From Camillea tinctor (lineage: Eukaryota > Ascomycota > Sordariomycetes > Xylariales > Xylariaceae): 64,000 nt of DNA. Each line of letters begins with the position of its first letter. The first letter of the stretch is position 1. Made by a program: the position numbers and the translations under genes. Positions 45,063-58,600 of this stretch are shown piece by piece. The notes beneath the pieces were generated by a model. It was not told the origin of the DNA. It did not search any database and saw nothing but the letters and a program-made list of their open reading frames with translations. The stretch lies in NCBI GenBank assembly GCA_022578605.1, contig MU394067.1, positions 434,001 through 498,000 on the forward strand. Reading direction: 5' to 3'.

Positions 45063-47567
45063 TTCTAGCGACTGTCACCGCGCAGGTTCACCTTATCAAA
45101 GCTGTATTGTTAGGATTTCTAGTATGTGGGGTTTACTACCAACCACATAAAGACCAGCAAAACGGGACGCAGCCATGATTATGTCTAGCCGAAGGGCTTC
45201 TTATGTACTTGTAAGTTCTACACCCCCCTCCCAAGCCAGATTCCTAGCCATCACGATCATTGCAACCTACCCCGAAGCGAATCTCCGCATCTGATATACC
45301 CCGGTGAATACCTACTTACTAGCTATACCCACGCACGTACCCACGTAGTAGATACCTAGCGGTCAGCTTACATAGAGTAAGCAGCCATTATAGCAAGCTA
45401 TACCTATACACAGAAGCTAGTTCCCCGGAGATGGGTCTTTTGGGCGGAGAGCTTATAGTCGGGCGCAAGCTGGAAATAAGGGGGGAGGGAGCTCATGTTT
45501 TCCTTTCCCCACCACAGGGTGCCATTTTATTCGGTATACCAATACGACAGTATTTATACCCTGACAGCTACGTATACTAAACTACGAAGGTGTCTGGTGG
45601 GTATATACAGTCTTGACATGCTAGCTCGATGGCGATTGGTTGAATTAGATAATAGCAAACCCGGGAGACTATAAGTAGTCTAATAGATTTGTATACCAGA
45701 GATCTGGCATATGGAGCTTATGCACCGAACTTATCTATTCCGCTCCGGTATACGTAGTATGTAAGCATCGTTACGAGTGCATATCCAATCCAACTCTGCT
45801 CATTACAGATCCCGCCCAGCATAGGACTATTCCGGTAACCTGGATTTGGCATGACACACACATAAAAAAGCAAAAGTACCAGTTTTCAATGGCACAGTAG
45901 CACATGCGCCAGGCGGGGGATGTTTACCGACCTTACACACAAACGAAGAGTATGATTGATTGATGGAAGGGCCATGTTCCATTGGGCGTTGGTGTTCTGT
46001 GATGCAAACAGGGCGCTGACTAACGTGCTTATACCAGTCGTTGCTAAATATACTTACCGACCTACTCCCCTACCCATGGCAGCTCATTATCGACGACAAA
46101 TCTACTGTGAACAAATCGGGGCAGAAGAGGCAAGCTAGGCTCGGCAAGGGAAAGGCATCCCGAGAACTACGACATCGCCAATGAGAAAGATGGCTGGTTC
46201 ATGCGGGACGAGTGTACCTATTTCCACAAACGGCTTCGTGTAAAAAGCCTCATTCTACGCCGGGTGAGGATGCTTATTGTTGCATTGGAACACACGCATC
46301 TCAGGGACCATCTGTGTGTGTAAGTGCACTCTATCTGTGTTGCTCTGAGAACACGCGTAGATCAGGATTACTCAACAATCACTTACGCAATAACGCCAGA
46401 AACCCCCTAAAAGTGTTCAAGTTATAAGCCCCGAGATCTAAGCCATGGCACACGATCACTAATCACTCCCAAAGAAGTCCCGCGAGAGACAAGTATTCAG
46501 AAAATAACTCTTTTTGAATTTCTTATTTTGCTCCTGTCTACCTCAATGGCGAGGGAAGGGCCATATATGATATATAAAACTACAACTCAAATAAAAACTC
46601 ATCCCGACCAAACCTACTTAAAGTATGTGGGGTATATAGTAGAATATAATCCAACCAAAGCACTCCTTTCAACACCTTTCTCTTCCAGCAGACAGTAGGA
46701 ACTTCTTCATGTCTATGGTATAATATCATCCTCTCACCCACCCAAATTACTCTGCCTATTTTTCTTTGCTCTTCTCCCCAAAACGGCCGTGAAAATTATC
46801 ATATCAATCCATCTTACACCTCCCCTCCTCTCCTCCTTCCCTACACCTATTTCTCTTAGAACCCCCTTCGAAGAAAAAAAAAGTGAAAAAAAAAAATATT
46901 ATCCAGATAATATACAGGCGCGGTATGCTGTTGATTGTAGTGTCGCCACCAAGCCCGATCGCCAGGGAAAACGAAAGACTTGAAAGGAACAAGAAAAAAA
47001 TAAGCGGAAGAGGACAAAAGGGGTTCTAAGATACATAGGATATAGGTAAAAGGTAGGGGAAAAAAAGATCACAAGACAAATGACCACTGGGCAACGGAAA
47101 AAAAAAGACTTTTCTTGAGGCATAAAAAGACACGAAACAAAAAGTATATTGTTCTTTCTAAAAAGCTGGTATTGGGTATACGGTACTGTTGCGAGCTACC
47201 GAAACCTTTCCCGCTTCGTGTTTCGCCCGTCTTTTTTCTCTCTTTTTTCCGCGCTCTCAGTCTTTGGTTTGGGGAAGTCCATGGGTAAGTAGGTGTGGCC
47301 GGATCCTCCCCAGTAAAGAAAAGGTCATTTTGTCCCATCTCCTCCACACCCCCCTTCTTCTTCTTCTTCCTCTCCTCTGCTGTCGCCACAAGTTGTTTCC
47401 CGTCTCTCTCTCTCTCTCCCCTCATCGTATTAAGAGTGGAAACAGCAGTTCTATTGGGCTTTTTTCTCTCGCGCGCGCAACCCCTAGTAAAAGGAAAAAA
47501 CGGTCGTAATAATGAATCGTCATAACAAGAAAAAAGTCTGCTTTGCAAAGAAAAAGACAAAGCGGGC
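45063..47567. other. Intergenic spacer
   Basis: 2.5 kb between two minus-strand genes. It has a TATATACAG-type AT-rich stretch, CCTACTCCCC words, and A-runs at 46876-46898 and 47098-47107. The end, 47330-47480, is pyrimidine-rich and forms the 3' flank of the ferritin-like gene. No gene recognised. Confidence 0.5.
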
Positions 47568-48589
47568 TTAGCTGAGGTTCATGACCATGGGACCGGCGAC
47601 GGTGATGTCGTCAGTTAGGACACCGTCGTTGGGGGCGGCGCTGGTGAGAGTCATGTAGACGGTACCAGCTAGGTTGGGAGGGAGGGCGCAGCCGTTGGCC
47701 GCGTCGAAGGGGGAGAAGGCGGTGCCGCCGGGAGCAGCCGAGTTGGTGAAGCCGCAGAACTGAGCCTGCGAGGCGGCGTCGCTCTGGACCTTGATCATGG
47801 TGCCGGCGGCGAAGTTCATCACGCCAGCGGCGGGAGCGGGGTCGACCATAGAGAGGGCAGGGAAGGGAGTCAGGATGAGGTTGGAGCCACCAGGGCAAGA
47901 CTGGATGAAGGGAGCGGCGAGGGAGAAGACCGCCTTAGGTCCCAGGGGGGTGTCGAAGGGCGAAGGGGAGGCTGCAACCCCCGAGGCCACGCGGATAAAG
48001 GACTGGTGGCGGGCCTCGATGGTCAGGATAGAGCCTGCAGTGCTGAGAATCTTGCTATCCGACACGAGGGGTGCGGCACCGAGATAGGCAGAGACACCGA
48101 CGCTCTCGAGGATAGCTGCAGTGGCAACCATGCCGGCCGCATCAGTGAAGCCGAAGTTGTACGTGCAAGGCTGGACCGGCTGCACACCGGCCTGGGCAAT
48201 AGCACTTTGCAGGGCCTGAACGTGGGTCTGTTCACTGGCACCAATGCCCTTGAGGTCCGCGAGTTGAACCTCGTTGAGACCAAGAGCGGTGAACTGGTCA
48301 TCACCGAACTGAGCGAATCCTTGTTGGTAGAAGGATGCCTCAAGCCACTCCAGAGTGAGAGCGCTGTAGATATGTTAGTGGAGACCTTGTTAAACCATGA
48401 GTAGGCATGAACTTACAATTGGAGGATATCAACATCAGCCAATCCTAGAGCGGCGGCTGCGGCGTTCTGACGCTTCGCGACGCTGTAGATGTGGTTTTGT
48501 CTCGGAGTGAACTTCGGTACCGACGGTAGAGCAGACGCAACGGCCACCAATCCTGCCACAAGCCCCGCAGTCTTCATAATGGAAGGCAT
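47568..48589 (-). CDS. Secreted ferritin-like domain protein (LsdA/Rds1-like)
   Basis: Two exons, 48417-48589 and 47568-48363, with a 53-nt intron; 322 residues. Fungal ferritin-like proteins of this type (Pfam ferritin-like PF13668 group) are linked with sexual development and stress, but their reaction is not established. A signal peptide (MPSIMKTAGLVAGLVAVASA) is followed by LPSVPKFTPRQ with a possible Kex2 site at KR. The helical bundle starts ADVDILQFALTLEWLEASFY (Glu63, Glu66 as candidate metal ligands), continues with GASEQTHVQALQSA (E-x-x-H at 102-105), and later has SILTIEARHQSFIRV (second E-x-x-H). This E, E-x-x-H, E-x-x-H layout is that of a diiron carboxylate bundle, though metal binding is inference. 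The C-terminal 120 residues form a separate beta-rich, Pro/Ala-rich region. Confidence 0.88.
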
Positions 48590-51409
48590 CTTGATCGAAT
48601 TAATGAGGTGTATATGTTATATATCTCGGGTTTGTTTATTCGTTTCCAGCGATCGGACCAATAGCGACGGTTAGGGATGCGAGTTTAATGAATGAATGTC
48701 GTTTTGACGAAAGCAAGACCAGCCTGGCTGTTGTATTTTAAAAATCCCACCTGGGTATTAGAAGAATTAGATAGTTAAGGAGAGTGAAGAAACGTTGATC
48801 CCAGGGAAGCAGACCAGCGCTTGAAGTTAGAAAGTGGAACACGAAATAGACGGTATGGGATGAGGAGGGAAAAGAAACCAGGTCTGGAGAGGAGGGAAAC
48901 GGCGGCTCATAAAAACAAGAGCTCTCGCAGCGGCAGAGCCCAGGTGATGGCCATGCGGGTCCCGGAAAGAAGGTCGACCGGCCAGGAAACGAGGCGATCC
49001 CTAGCGTCGGTCCCTTGAGCTTCCTTGACAAGATAGGCGGTCCCTCGTCGCAAATGGCATTTACCCAATTGAACCCGCATCCGAGAACCAAGGAGAGGGC
49101 CAGGGTACTTGGGACGGGAGTGTATGGGTAATGGGTACTGAATACTAGGTTAGCAGTGTATGTAGAAAGGCCCGTGAAGCAGTGTAGGCAGGAGAGAAAA
49201 GTGGCCCTAGCCAGGAAAGGCTCGAGAAACGAAACACCGTCCAAGCAAGGCCTCGCTGGGCCAATGAGAGCCGACGATAGACAGGTAAGCTTACAGATTA
49301 AGTTGGGATGAAGTTGCTTGTCAGGCCGGATCGGTCGCGGTTAATTCGGCAGGGGAGGATGGAGATAGGATCCTGGGGAAGGGGTGTCAGGGGTGCACGG
49401 GGATCCGAAGCGTCGAGGGGCGACGTGCTTCACGAACTGTTTCAGCCCGTCCTTTGCAGCGCACATGCGAGCTGGCTTGGCACTACGGACAAGCCGCAAT
49501 CCGGATCCTGAAACCAAAGCTCTACTATGCCGAGCCATTTTGCTCCTCCGAATCTCTCAGCAAATTCTTTTTAAGCCGGGAATGCGCTGTGATGACGGGG
49601 CAGTTGTGACAGCGCAGAAGCAGAATTGACGATCTACTTTCTTGATCTACCTCCACAATCTTGAACTCCCAATCTTGCTCCGTATCTCTGGTAATCCAAG
49701 ATGGCAATGAATGAATCCGTGATCCGTGATGAGGAAATATTAGAAGAAGAAGAAAAATGTTTGGTTTCCTTCCTCGCTGCCGTGTTATGTTGTCAAATGC
49801 CCAGACTAATGATTTTCAGGCTTTGGTATCGAGGATCTTCGTGACAGATCCGAGATGTAAATCCTGTAAATGAAGGAGAAGCTTGGTATTCACGCTATCC
49901 GGGGTTGAAGTAGTACTGTAGGTCTAGTACATAAGTAGTGTAAACTCGAACAGAGTCCCTCTCACGTCTTGGCACGGATGAAATTAAGAGCGGAATTACA
50001 CCATATTTGCTCGTCAGGGGAACCGCAGAGAAAAAAAGAACTTTGAATCGTGCAGCTATATGCAGTGTCCCTTTCCCGTACAGGTTTATCCCGGATTGCT
50101 AGATATTGTATCACCATGAGTTCTTCAAGTCGAGTTACCTTACTTACTTTACCTTACCACTTCGGGTACCTACTTAACGATAGATTCAATTCAGTTGGCA
50201 ATGGAGCTCAGGTAGTGGCTGGCCTCAAAGCCCTGCTGCGCGCAGTGCTTTTGAGATTATATATAGGCTTATAAGCACAGAATCAAGTTACGTCAAACAC
50301 TAGCTTCGGATAATATAAGATGCAGTATAGGACCCAATTAGGTAGGTAGTAGCAACTTGAAGTAGGTACTTAATACGGGAGCATGGGTGGTTGTAGATGT
50401 GGAGTTGAGGAGGTGGTTTAGGTAAGTGAGAGGAGGACGGGCACTAAGGTTAGAAAAGAAGATGGGAGGAGACCAGAACATGAAATAATAATAATAAAAA
50501 GGACAAACAAGACCAAGATCCCGTTCATGTTAATTGAGCTTGAAAAGTGGAGATCCACGAACAACCTCTACCCTCCTTTTCCCTTCCCTTTCCCCTTCCT
50601 GCTTCTCTCCTTGCCCCCACCCCCCTTCCTGAACCCCTGCTCATTCCTGACGAAGAAGACACAAAGCACAAACCGGCAGCTGCAGGTACCCGACACGAGA
50701 TCAGGGGTCGAGTCCACGAGCCAGGGGGGCTCCAAGGTCGCATACTTCACTGTATTTAGTAGGTTACGAAGCTCCCGTCCGATTATCAATCTCGAAATCT
50801 ACCTGACCAACTTACTGATCCTCCTTTGTCTGAAGCGCACATCATGATCCTCGACATCGGCCCCCTGTGAATGCGTCAACACGACGACTTTTTCACCTCC
50901 CGAGCCACGTTTATACAACATCGCGATCTAAGATCCCTTTTCCCGTAGCCTTTAGGGGTATTACATGAATACTAAAATAGGTTTCGTAGATCTATCCTCT
51001 CCTTTCTTCTCTGTCTTTTGACAAACATCGTATAATGGATCACGTTTGATCGTTCGCTAATTAGCTAGCATCGGCACCGGTATTGTGGGTGCGTGACATA
51101 TTCCGACAAGCAGCATAATAATCCATCTTAAGAGTGTCTCGTATATCATCATCAACTTCTGAAGCTACCTAAGTCTATCTGCTCCTCAAAAAAAATACCT
51201 ACTTGGATGGGTACGATAAGAGATACATCCACAACTTCACTCCAGATAATACGGCCTAACAATTTGCCTGGCTTTTTGATTCAACGCACAGCTGATCGGT
51301 ACACTTAGGGCAGCCCCAGACTTATCGTCACACACCCCCATTACTCCATTAGCCCCTGATCTCATTCGCTAACCTTTGGGGGGCAATACATATACGAAGT
51401 AATGGCTTC
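48590..51409. other. Intergenic spacer
   Basis: 2.8 kb. The first 700 bp are moderately GC-rich promoter DNA of the ferritin-like gene. From 50340 on there are TAGGTAGG words, an ATAATAATAATAA repeat near 50485, pyrimidine-rich tracts at 50570-50640 and AT-rich DNA toward the SSD1 3' end. Small frames (for example 50525-50847) overlap on both strands and are low-complexity. I see no gene. Confidence 0.5.
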
Positions 51410-54400
51410 TTAAAGAGCATATGGGTTTAGCGAGCGGATGGTTAGACAACTGCTTAGTGGTTAGCTCTTTGATCACATAAAAATGTAGTCAGGCTTGTTT
51501 CAACTTACGGTGGACTCTTGCTAAGATCCGTCTTGAGTATTACGGGGACTCGGGCCATCTCAGTCACATCCTGGATATACTCGCCACCTTCTTCTCTTAG
51601 GGTGAAGAGCTTCAAGTATTTCTCTTTGTTGGTGAGACGTGTCTCAACAGCTTCTGCCATGGGCACCTTAGAGTCCGACCGAGTGCGGTGAAGGACGCCA
51701 GCGGCATTCGAGGAGGATCGTGTCGGCGAGCCAGGCACGCTCTGCGTCGGCCGTTCAGCCAACGAAGCACCGGCCATAGCTTCTGTGATATCCGACGCAT
51801 TGTCGTCGTCGTCATCAAATAGCGCGTCAACATCGTCTGTATTTACCGTGCCGGTCTCGGTTTGTTTTCTTGCCGCCTCTTCGCGGTCTTTCTTAGCCCG
51901 TTCAGCCTCTTCCCGCTGTCGGGCAGCTGCCATGGCATTCGATACTCGCTGGGATGCTGCGGCCTTTGGCCGTTCATCTTCCGGCACATAAGCTGAACTA
52001 GGCACTCCCTTCTCCCAGTAGAGCTCCAAGACTCTCTTCTCTTTTCTGAACTCGGCCTTCTTTAGGGGCAGCTGATCGCAGTGAACACGCTTTTCGAAGC
52101 CCCATTCGGGAATGAGGACATCGAAGGCAGACTCGTAGACACAGATAACAATACCTTCGCTGATAAGGTCTCCATTGACCTCCTGTCGTTTCTTGTCCAT
52201 AATTCTGCAAGACTCGATATGAATGCTCTGCTCCTGGGCGTTCTGGGCCGATTCCTTCTTGGTGTTACAAGACTCGATCGTCTTCACCAAGTTCTCAATA
52301 TCGTCATTGTATTCAATATTGCCCTCGGAAAGCACAGCTTCCAGCTGGCGGTGGACAATAATGTCAGCGTAACGCCTCGTGGGGCTGGTGAAGTGGGTGT
52401 ACAAAGGAAGGTTCAAAGCGTAATGGGGCCAGAGCTGTTTGTTAGTCTTCCCGGCAATAAAGTACTTGGCATGGTGCATTCCTTTAAGAAGCAAAGTCTC
52501 CATGCCCTTACGCACATCGGCATCGTGAACCTTGAATAAGCTGTTTTGAAGCGTTCCACTGCTAGTGATATCGATATCATATCCTAGTGCACCCATGCGC
52601 TCCACAAAGGTTTGCAGACGTCGGGCATTAGGCGGTCCTTGGCGTCTGAGTAGGGCCTTCTCGGGAAGACCCTGAGCAAGCTTTTGAGCAACGTAGGCAT
52701 TGGCCTTGTGTAGAAGCTCTTCAACAAGCTCGGTTCCGGGTGTAGAATCAAAGATGTTATGCTGGATGGGGATGTTTTCATCATCGAGCTGGTGGAGGAG
52801 GCGAAGGGGAGCAGTTGGTTCCCCATCGGAGCCTAAACGGGCCTCCTGGAATTTCTGTGCAATAGCCTGCGAGGACATTAGAATACTACTAGATAGAATA
52901 AGGAAAGAAAAGAAACTTACATTGAGAATCTGAATGTCCTTAACTTGGGCAACCTCATGCTTGAAGTTGCCACCTTCCAAGGCATCGTCGATCTCTTTCA
53001 GAGATAACTTGGCGGCGCTCTTGATAATGCTCTTCCCGATCCACGTGTCACCCTCTGCGATGGCACCAGTGTGCGGGTTCACGCGGAAAACAACGCTAAC
53101 AGTGAGCCTGTCCTGTCCTGGAGTAAGGGTGCAAACCTCGGAGGAAATCTTAGGGGGAAGTAAAGCACAAGTACGGTTCACCAGGTGAACAGCAGTGCCG
53201 CGTTTTTTAGCCTCACGGTCGACAAGCGAGTTGGGCTTAACAAAGTGGGTAATGTCAGGTACGTGGATACCGATCTCAATCTTTCCATCGGCTTCGGTCT
53301 TAACGTGGACGGCGTCGCTGAGCTCTTCAGTGCCCGCTAGGTCCAGGGTGAATGTCTTCTCCTCGCGGAAGTCTCGGCGAGCGCTGATAGCCGCCTCATC
53401 CTCCTTAGCAATAGACCAATCCTGAAGACCAACGCTACGCAGAACAGCCTCCGAAAACTCATCCGAAGAAAAGTTGTTGTCACGGAGTAGAGCATCAGTC
53501 TCCACCTTTAGGTCGCCCATGCGGCCCAACTGCTCAACAAGAGTACCGAAGGGGTGAAGAGATGTAATAGGCCACCGCTTAATGCAGGCGACAAATATCC
53601 GGTCAGCATACTCTTGGTGCTTTTCGACGAAATCACGCGGTGCCTGCTCCGTGGGTATGGCGATCAGTGGGACACGCTTGTCAGTGGGCTTGAACCAAAC
53701 AATCTTGGGCTTGTCTTGCTGGCGGTTATCGTGGGAACGGCCACCGTCCCTGGCGGCTCTCTCGGCCTCCTGCTTCTCCTTCGTAGCTTGGCTGCTAGGC
53801 CGTAGTAGACCAAGCGTGCCAGAAAACATCTGGCCAGCAACTCGTTCAATGACGGCGACAATGTGTCCAGCGTAAAGGGGTTTGGACTCGTCGTTGATTT
53901 CCTCTTCCTCCACAAGAAGGAGGCTCTGGCCTTCAACTTCCACATCATCATTCTTCTTCTGTGTGGGTCTCTGGCGAAGACTGCCCCGTCGACGGATTCC
54001 TCCCTCGCCGGTGTTGGCTTCTTCACCGTTGGCAGAGCCCGATTGGGCATTGCCATTGGTGGACCCGGAACGTGTATCAGTGATGTCCTTTCTCTTCTTC
54101 TTTTCTTCTTTCTCGCGCTTTTGCGACCAGACTTCATCAACATCTAGGAGCTCCACGGCAACCAAATCCCCTTCCAAAGCTCGGTTGCGGTCCTTGCTAC
54201 CACAGATGAAGATGTCGGCATCCAAGAGTCCATCAGAAGTCGACACGTAGGCATCGCTACGGTTCTTCTTGTTGACCCGAAGGATACCAGAAACAAGCTG
54301 CCCATCGCCCAGAAGGGCAGGTAGGGTGGCCTGAGGAAGGTAAGGGGTAAAGAGAGTCTTTCTCTGCTGCTGCTGAGACTGCTGACCGCCGAGCTGGGGC

Positions 54401-55652
54401 GCATGCTGACTGCCTTGGAGACCGACGACATGCTGACCGTTCATCTGGGCGGCCTGCAGAGCTTGAAGTTGGTTCAATTGCATAGGATTAAGCTGTTGGC
54501 CGGGGTACATCTGGGCCATCATGGGGATCTGTCCGGGAAGCTGCATGAGCTGGGGCTGCCCGGGATATTGGAACGCCCCAATAGAATTAACCGACTGGTT
54601 CACAGAACCACGAGAGCGGTGGCCAGGCTGGAAGCCTTGCTGGACCTGCCCAGCCTGCTCCTGACCCTGGTTCTGGCCTTGCTGGTTACGCCAATTGCCC
54701 TCGAAGTTGCGCGAAGAGGACCGAGCATGGCCGCCCTGACCACTGCCGCGGCGGGGGAAATCACCATCGTTGGACCCGCCGCCACCGCGACCGCCTCGGC
54801 TATTTGCTGCCATGCTCTGACTACGTCCGTGTCCGCCCCGCCCGCCTCGAGTGGACGAGCCCTGTGCTATGGGGGTATCCGCAGTGCTAGCCTTCGGTTC
54901 TTCGGCAGGTGCAGTAGAATCGGTAGCACCGGGGCCAGGGAATTGAAAGCCCGAGGTGGTCCGCTTCTGCTGGGCAAGCTCGGCAGCCTTTTTGGCATCG
55001 GCCAAGGCCAAAGAGTGCCTTCGCTGATGCCCGCCACCGCGGCCACCACCTCGAGGGGCATTTTCCCGATTGTGGCCGGAGTTGTCCATCTGACCATAGG
55101 ACGACCCAGCAGCCCCGGTGGAGGGAGCTGGGGGCGGCCCCATGTTCACATTGGGCATGGCCGACTGGTTACGACGGTGGGACATGGGCTGACTTGGAGG
55201 GGCCATGGCAAGATTCTGCTGTGGGATCTGGTTGGGGAACTGGAAGGCCGTCTGTGGCGACATACCAGCCATGTTGGGTTGCAGAGGGTTGAACTGGCCG
55301 CCAGGACCAAGCTGGCCAGGCGGCATCATGCCCATATTCATGTATTGTTGGTGGGTAGCTTGAAGCTGCTGCTGCTGCTGCTGCAACAGCTCGATCTGCT
55401 GCTGAATAGCAAGTTGCTCCACTACAGAAGAACAAAGGGACAGAGGTCAGTCTCGGGAATAGCGACAAGAGCAGAAAGCAACAAGACAGAAAGCCAGGAA
55501 GAACAATGAACAAGACACTACTCACTTCCGGGATTGGCGAACATGCTCATCAGTGGAGTAAGCTCGGATGGGCTCCTGCGATGGGCAATGTGAAGGCGAC
55601 GCCCAGCAGGTCCGGGAACGCCTCCGGTCTGAGGCTGCTGCTGCTGCTCCAT
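51410..55652 (-). CDS. SSD1: Ssd1-type RNA-binding translational regulator (RNB-like)
   Basis: Four exons: 55526-55652, 52921-55421, 51509-52866, 51410-51449; 1341 residues. Ssd1 (GUL-1 in Neurospora) binds mRNAs for cell-wall and growth proteins and represses their translation; it is a target of the NDR kinase Cbk1/COT-1. Residues 1-400 are disordered, Gln/Gly/Arg-rich, with RGG-like stretches and HxRxxS-type candidate NDR sites such as HIAHRRSPS. Cold-shock domains follow (LFTPYLPQATLPALLGDGQL, SGILRVNKKNRSDAYVSTSD). The RNB domain covers about 710-1060. Its nuclease site is degenerate: TFTLDLAGTEELSDAVHVK lacks the full Asp set of RNase II, as in yeast Ssd1. The last 40-nt exon gives CLTIRSLNPYAL. 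Intron 2 (52867-52920, 54 nt) contains no stop in frame. Confidence 0.95.
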
Positions 55653-58600
55653 GATGGGCTAGCAGCAGAGTGGAATTGCACGTCGGGTGCGACAACAACA
55701 ACTAGGTTGGTAGATGATGGTGATGATAGTGGGGGGTGGGTTTCTTTGGAGGGTTGGGATTTTTTGAATCTGGATTTGAAATTGGATTTGGTTTGATCTG
55801 GTTGTCAAACAATTGGATAGATGATGAGAGGCGAGGGAGCCGATGTAGTTTAGAGCTTCAGCGATGTAAAAGCCGATGGACAGACAGGTTGATTGTCTAA
55901 GGGGGGAAGAGGTGCTTTTTTTTGGTGATTGCGTGGACTCTTGTTTTTTTTTTTAACTCTTTGCGACAGCAAAAATAAATTGGAAAGGATGGTTAAATGA
56001 GAGGATGGAAATGTGGCTACAAAATGCTTTGTGATGGTGGATGTTGTTTAAAAAATCCCCAAGGGAAGGAATGTAGAAGAGATGTTGTGAGAGAAGGTGG
56101 ATAGATAAGATGGGAAAGATAGATAAGGTAGGGGGGAAGAGGGAGAGAAAGAGAGAGAAAGAGAAGTGGTGATGATGATTGATGTGAAGTGAAGTTTAGT
56201 TTAGTTTTTGGGGAGCTTGGGGTTTTGGGAGGATCTTCAACAACGGGACAACCTGGAGACGAGGACAGGCAGGTTTGGTTTAGAGGAGGACGTGTGAGGT
56301 CAAGCACACCAAGATGGGGCAAAAAGCCTTGGCCCTCCCGGGGTTGGCTTGACCAGGATGTCCTCTCATTGGCTACTGACTACGCAATGAAGCAAAGGCG
56401 GTACACTGGGTCTCCCCCCAGCACGGTGACAAGGTATATGCATGTACTGTAGGTCCTTTTACGCTAAGGTTTTTGGTGCGTAGGTGTCCTTAGCGAGTGA
56501 AAGAGCGAAACTTAAAACACAGCCCGCCAGCCAGAAGAAAGAGAGAGAGAGAGAGAAACCTCAAGTAGCTATAACCATGTCTAAATCCACTAATCTTACA
56601 CTTACATACATACCTATCTACCTCTGAAGTACCTTCTACACTCTTTCTTTTCTCTATCTTTTTTTCTCTTACTTTTCTCCATGCCCTTTATTGCCTACTT
56701 CTTTGAATATAACCAGAGTAACCAGAATTGATATTGACAACAAAAAAAGGATTGACATCAATACTATACTACTAACCAACTTACATATACTACTTACTAC
56801 CTAGTACTAACCAAGGTCAATAAAACCGGGGAGGAAGTTCCTTTTTCAAAAATCAGCCCAAAGCTACCACCAGGCTACTACTGTATGTACAGAGCTACCC
56901 TGCCTTGGCAAGCATACCGATATGTACAATCACTAAACGAATCCTGCAAGACGATAAGGCACTTAACTACTTACATCAATGAGATACATACGTAAACTAG
57001 CTACATGACTTAACCAAAGATCAAAGGCTGGGGTACTCCTCTCTCTTTCTTTCTGTCTCTTGTCTCTCTCCCTTTTCTTATCCTCCCCCCTCCTCCTCTT
57101 CCCCTCTTTCTCAAAGGAAACGATAATAAGTAGTGGTCAAGTGGTCCGCTTTAAGACTAGGGGAAGGGAAACAATAACAAGCCAGGTACCTAACCTAGAC
57201 CCTAGACAAGACAATTCCCAATACGGACTTTACCTATCACAAAAGCGTGAGAAAGAAGCTTACCCAGTCCACCCCCCCTGAAGGTTGAAACAACAAAAAC
57301 ATGGGGGGTACGCAATACGTAGTTGATGTAGCAATAAGGTAGGTTGGTTTAGATATCATTTTCCCATACACATACCCTGGGTGGTGCGATTACGAACTTT
57401 TCCTTTTTTATTTTAACCAACCAAAAATAATAAATCTCATCAGTGCACCACCCACCTATCGAAAGAGAGAGAGAGAGGAGAGAGGGGTCTCGGGAAGCTC
57501 CATAACCTAACTTGCCAAATCTATCAACCATTAATCGCACGTACTCGGTTTTAACCATACCATACCATACTTATCCCGCGCACCACCACGCATTGGTATG
57601 TAATGTATGTACATGACCTATACACACATAATGTGCTCAATGTGCTCTCTACATAGTAGTGGTGTACACTATAACTAACGCTATACTGCGCTAGATAGGT
57701 ACTACTTATATCGTACAGAGTAGTGTGTACATTCAACTACATACATGACATATCCACTTCAACCTACCACCGGGTCTACACCACCACCACCACCACCACC
57801 ACCACCACATTCATCACCCATCGACCCGTCCCAACTTTACCATCCACCCAGCAATGGGTATTGTTTTGGTTTGATTTTTTCTTTTCTCTTTTCTTTTTCT
57901 CTCTCCAAGACACGGGATGGGAAAGAAAAATTCTATCTGCCAGTAATGTCTCTCTATGCAGTTTACTTTCAAAGTCAATTCTTTATAACGGTAAATTACT
58001 ACCTAGTTAGACCAGTAAGTAAGCCCTGTATCTTTTTTTGATTGTATGTCCATCTGTCCGTCCGTCTGTGGTTTCTAAACACAGCTCTCCGGGAAATGCT
58101 AATGTACGAGTTACGTACCTAGGTACGTAGGAGAGGGGTCAGCGTACCCCGTAATAGCCACAAAACAGCTACAAATAGTACCTGGGGGTCCGTGCTAGGG
58201 CGATCTGATGCGAGATGCCCATAAGGTAATGTACCATGTAGTACCTACTAATAAGTACATATGGACATAACCATGCCACCTAATGAGCAGTGCATATAAG
58301 TAAGTAAGTCAGCTTGTTTTCGCTCACAACTGGGAGCACCTGCGAGGACCTCGACTCTTCGCAACCCACTCCACTCTTTGCCGCCTGATGCCAACTTTTT
58401 GCCAAGCTGTGTCAAGGACCATGGCCTAGGCGTCGCCATTCGGCCCTGAATTTCAAAGGGCCTGGGTAAACAATGTGATACAGAAAACTGGTTTACCACT
58501 GCCACACACACATACACATACACATACACACCATTAGGAGGAACACACACAAGGCTATCTAGAAGCTCTTCTTTTTTTTCTTCTTCTTTACCTATCTTAT

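Noticed and set aside
54403..55509. 368-codon plus-strand frame
   Set aside because: Antisense of the SSD1 Gln/Gly-rich N-terminal region; open only because of repeated codons.
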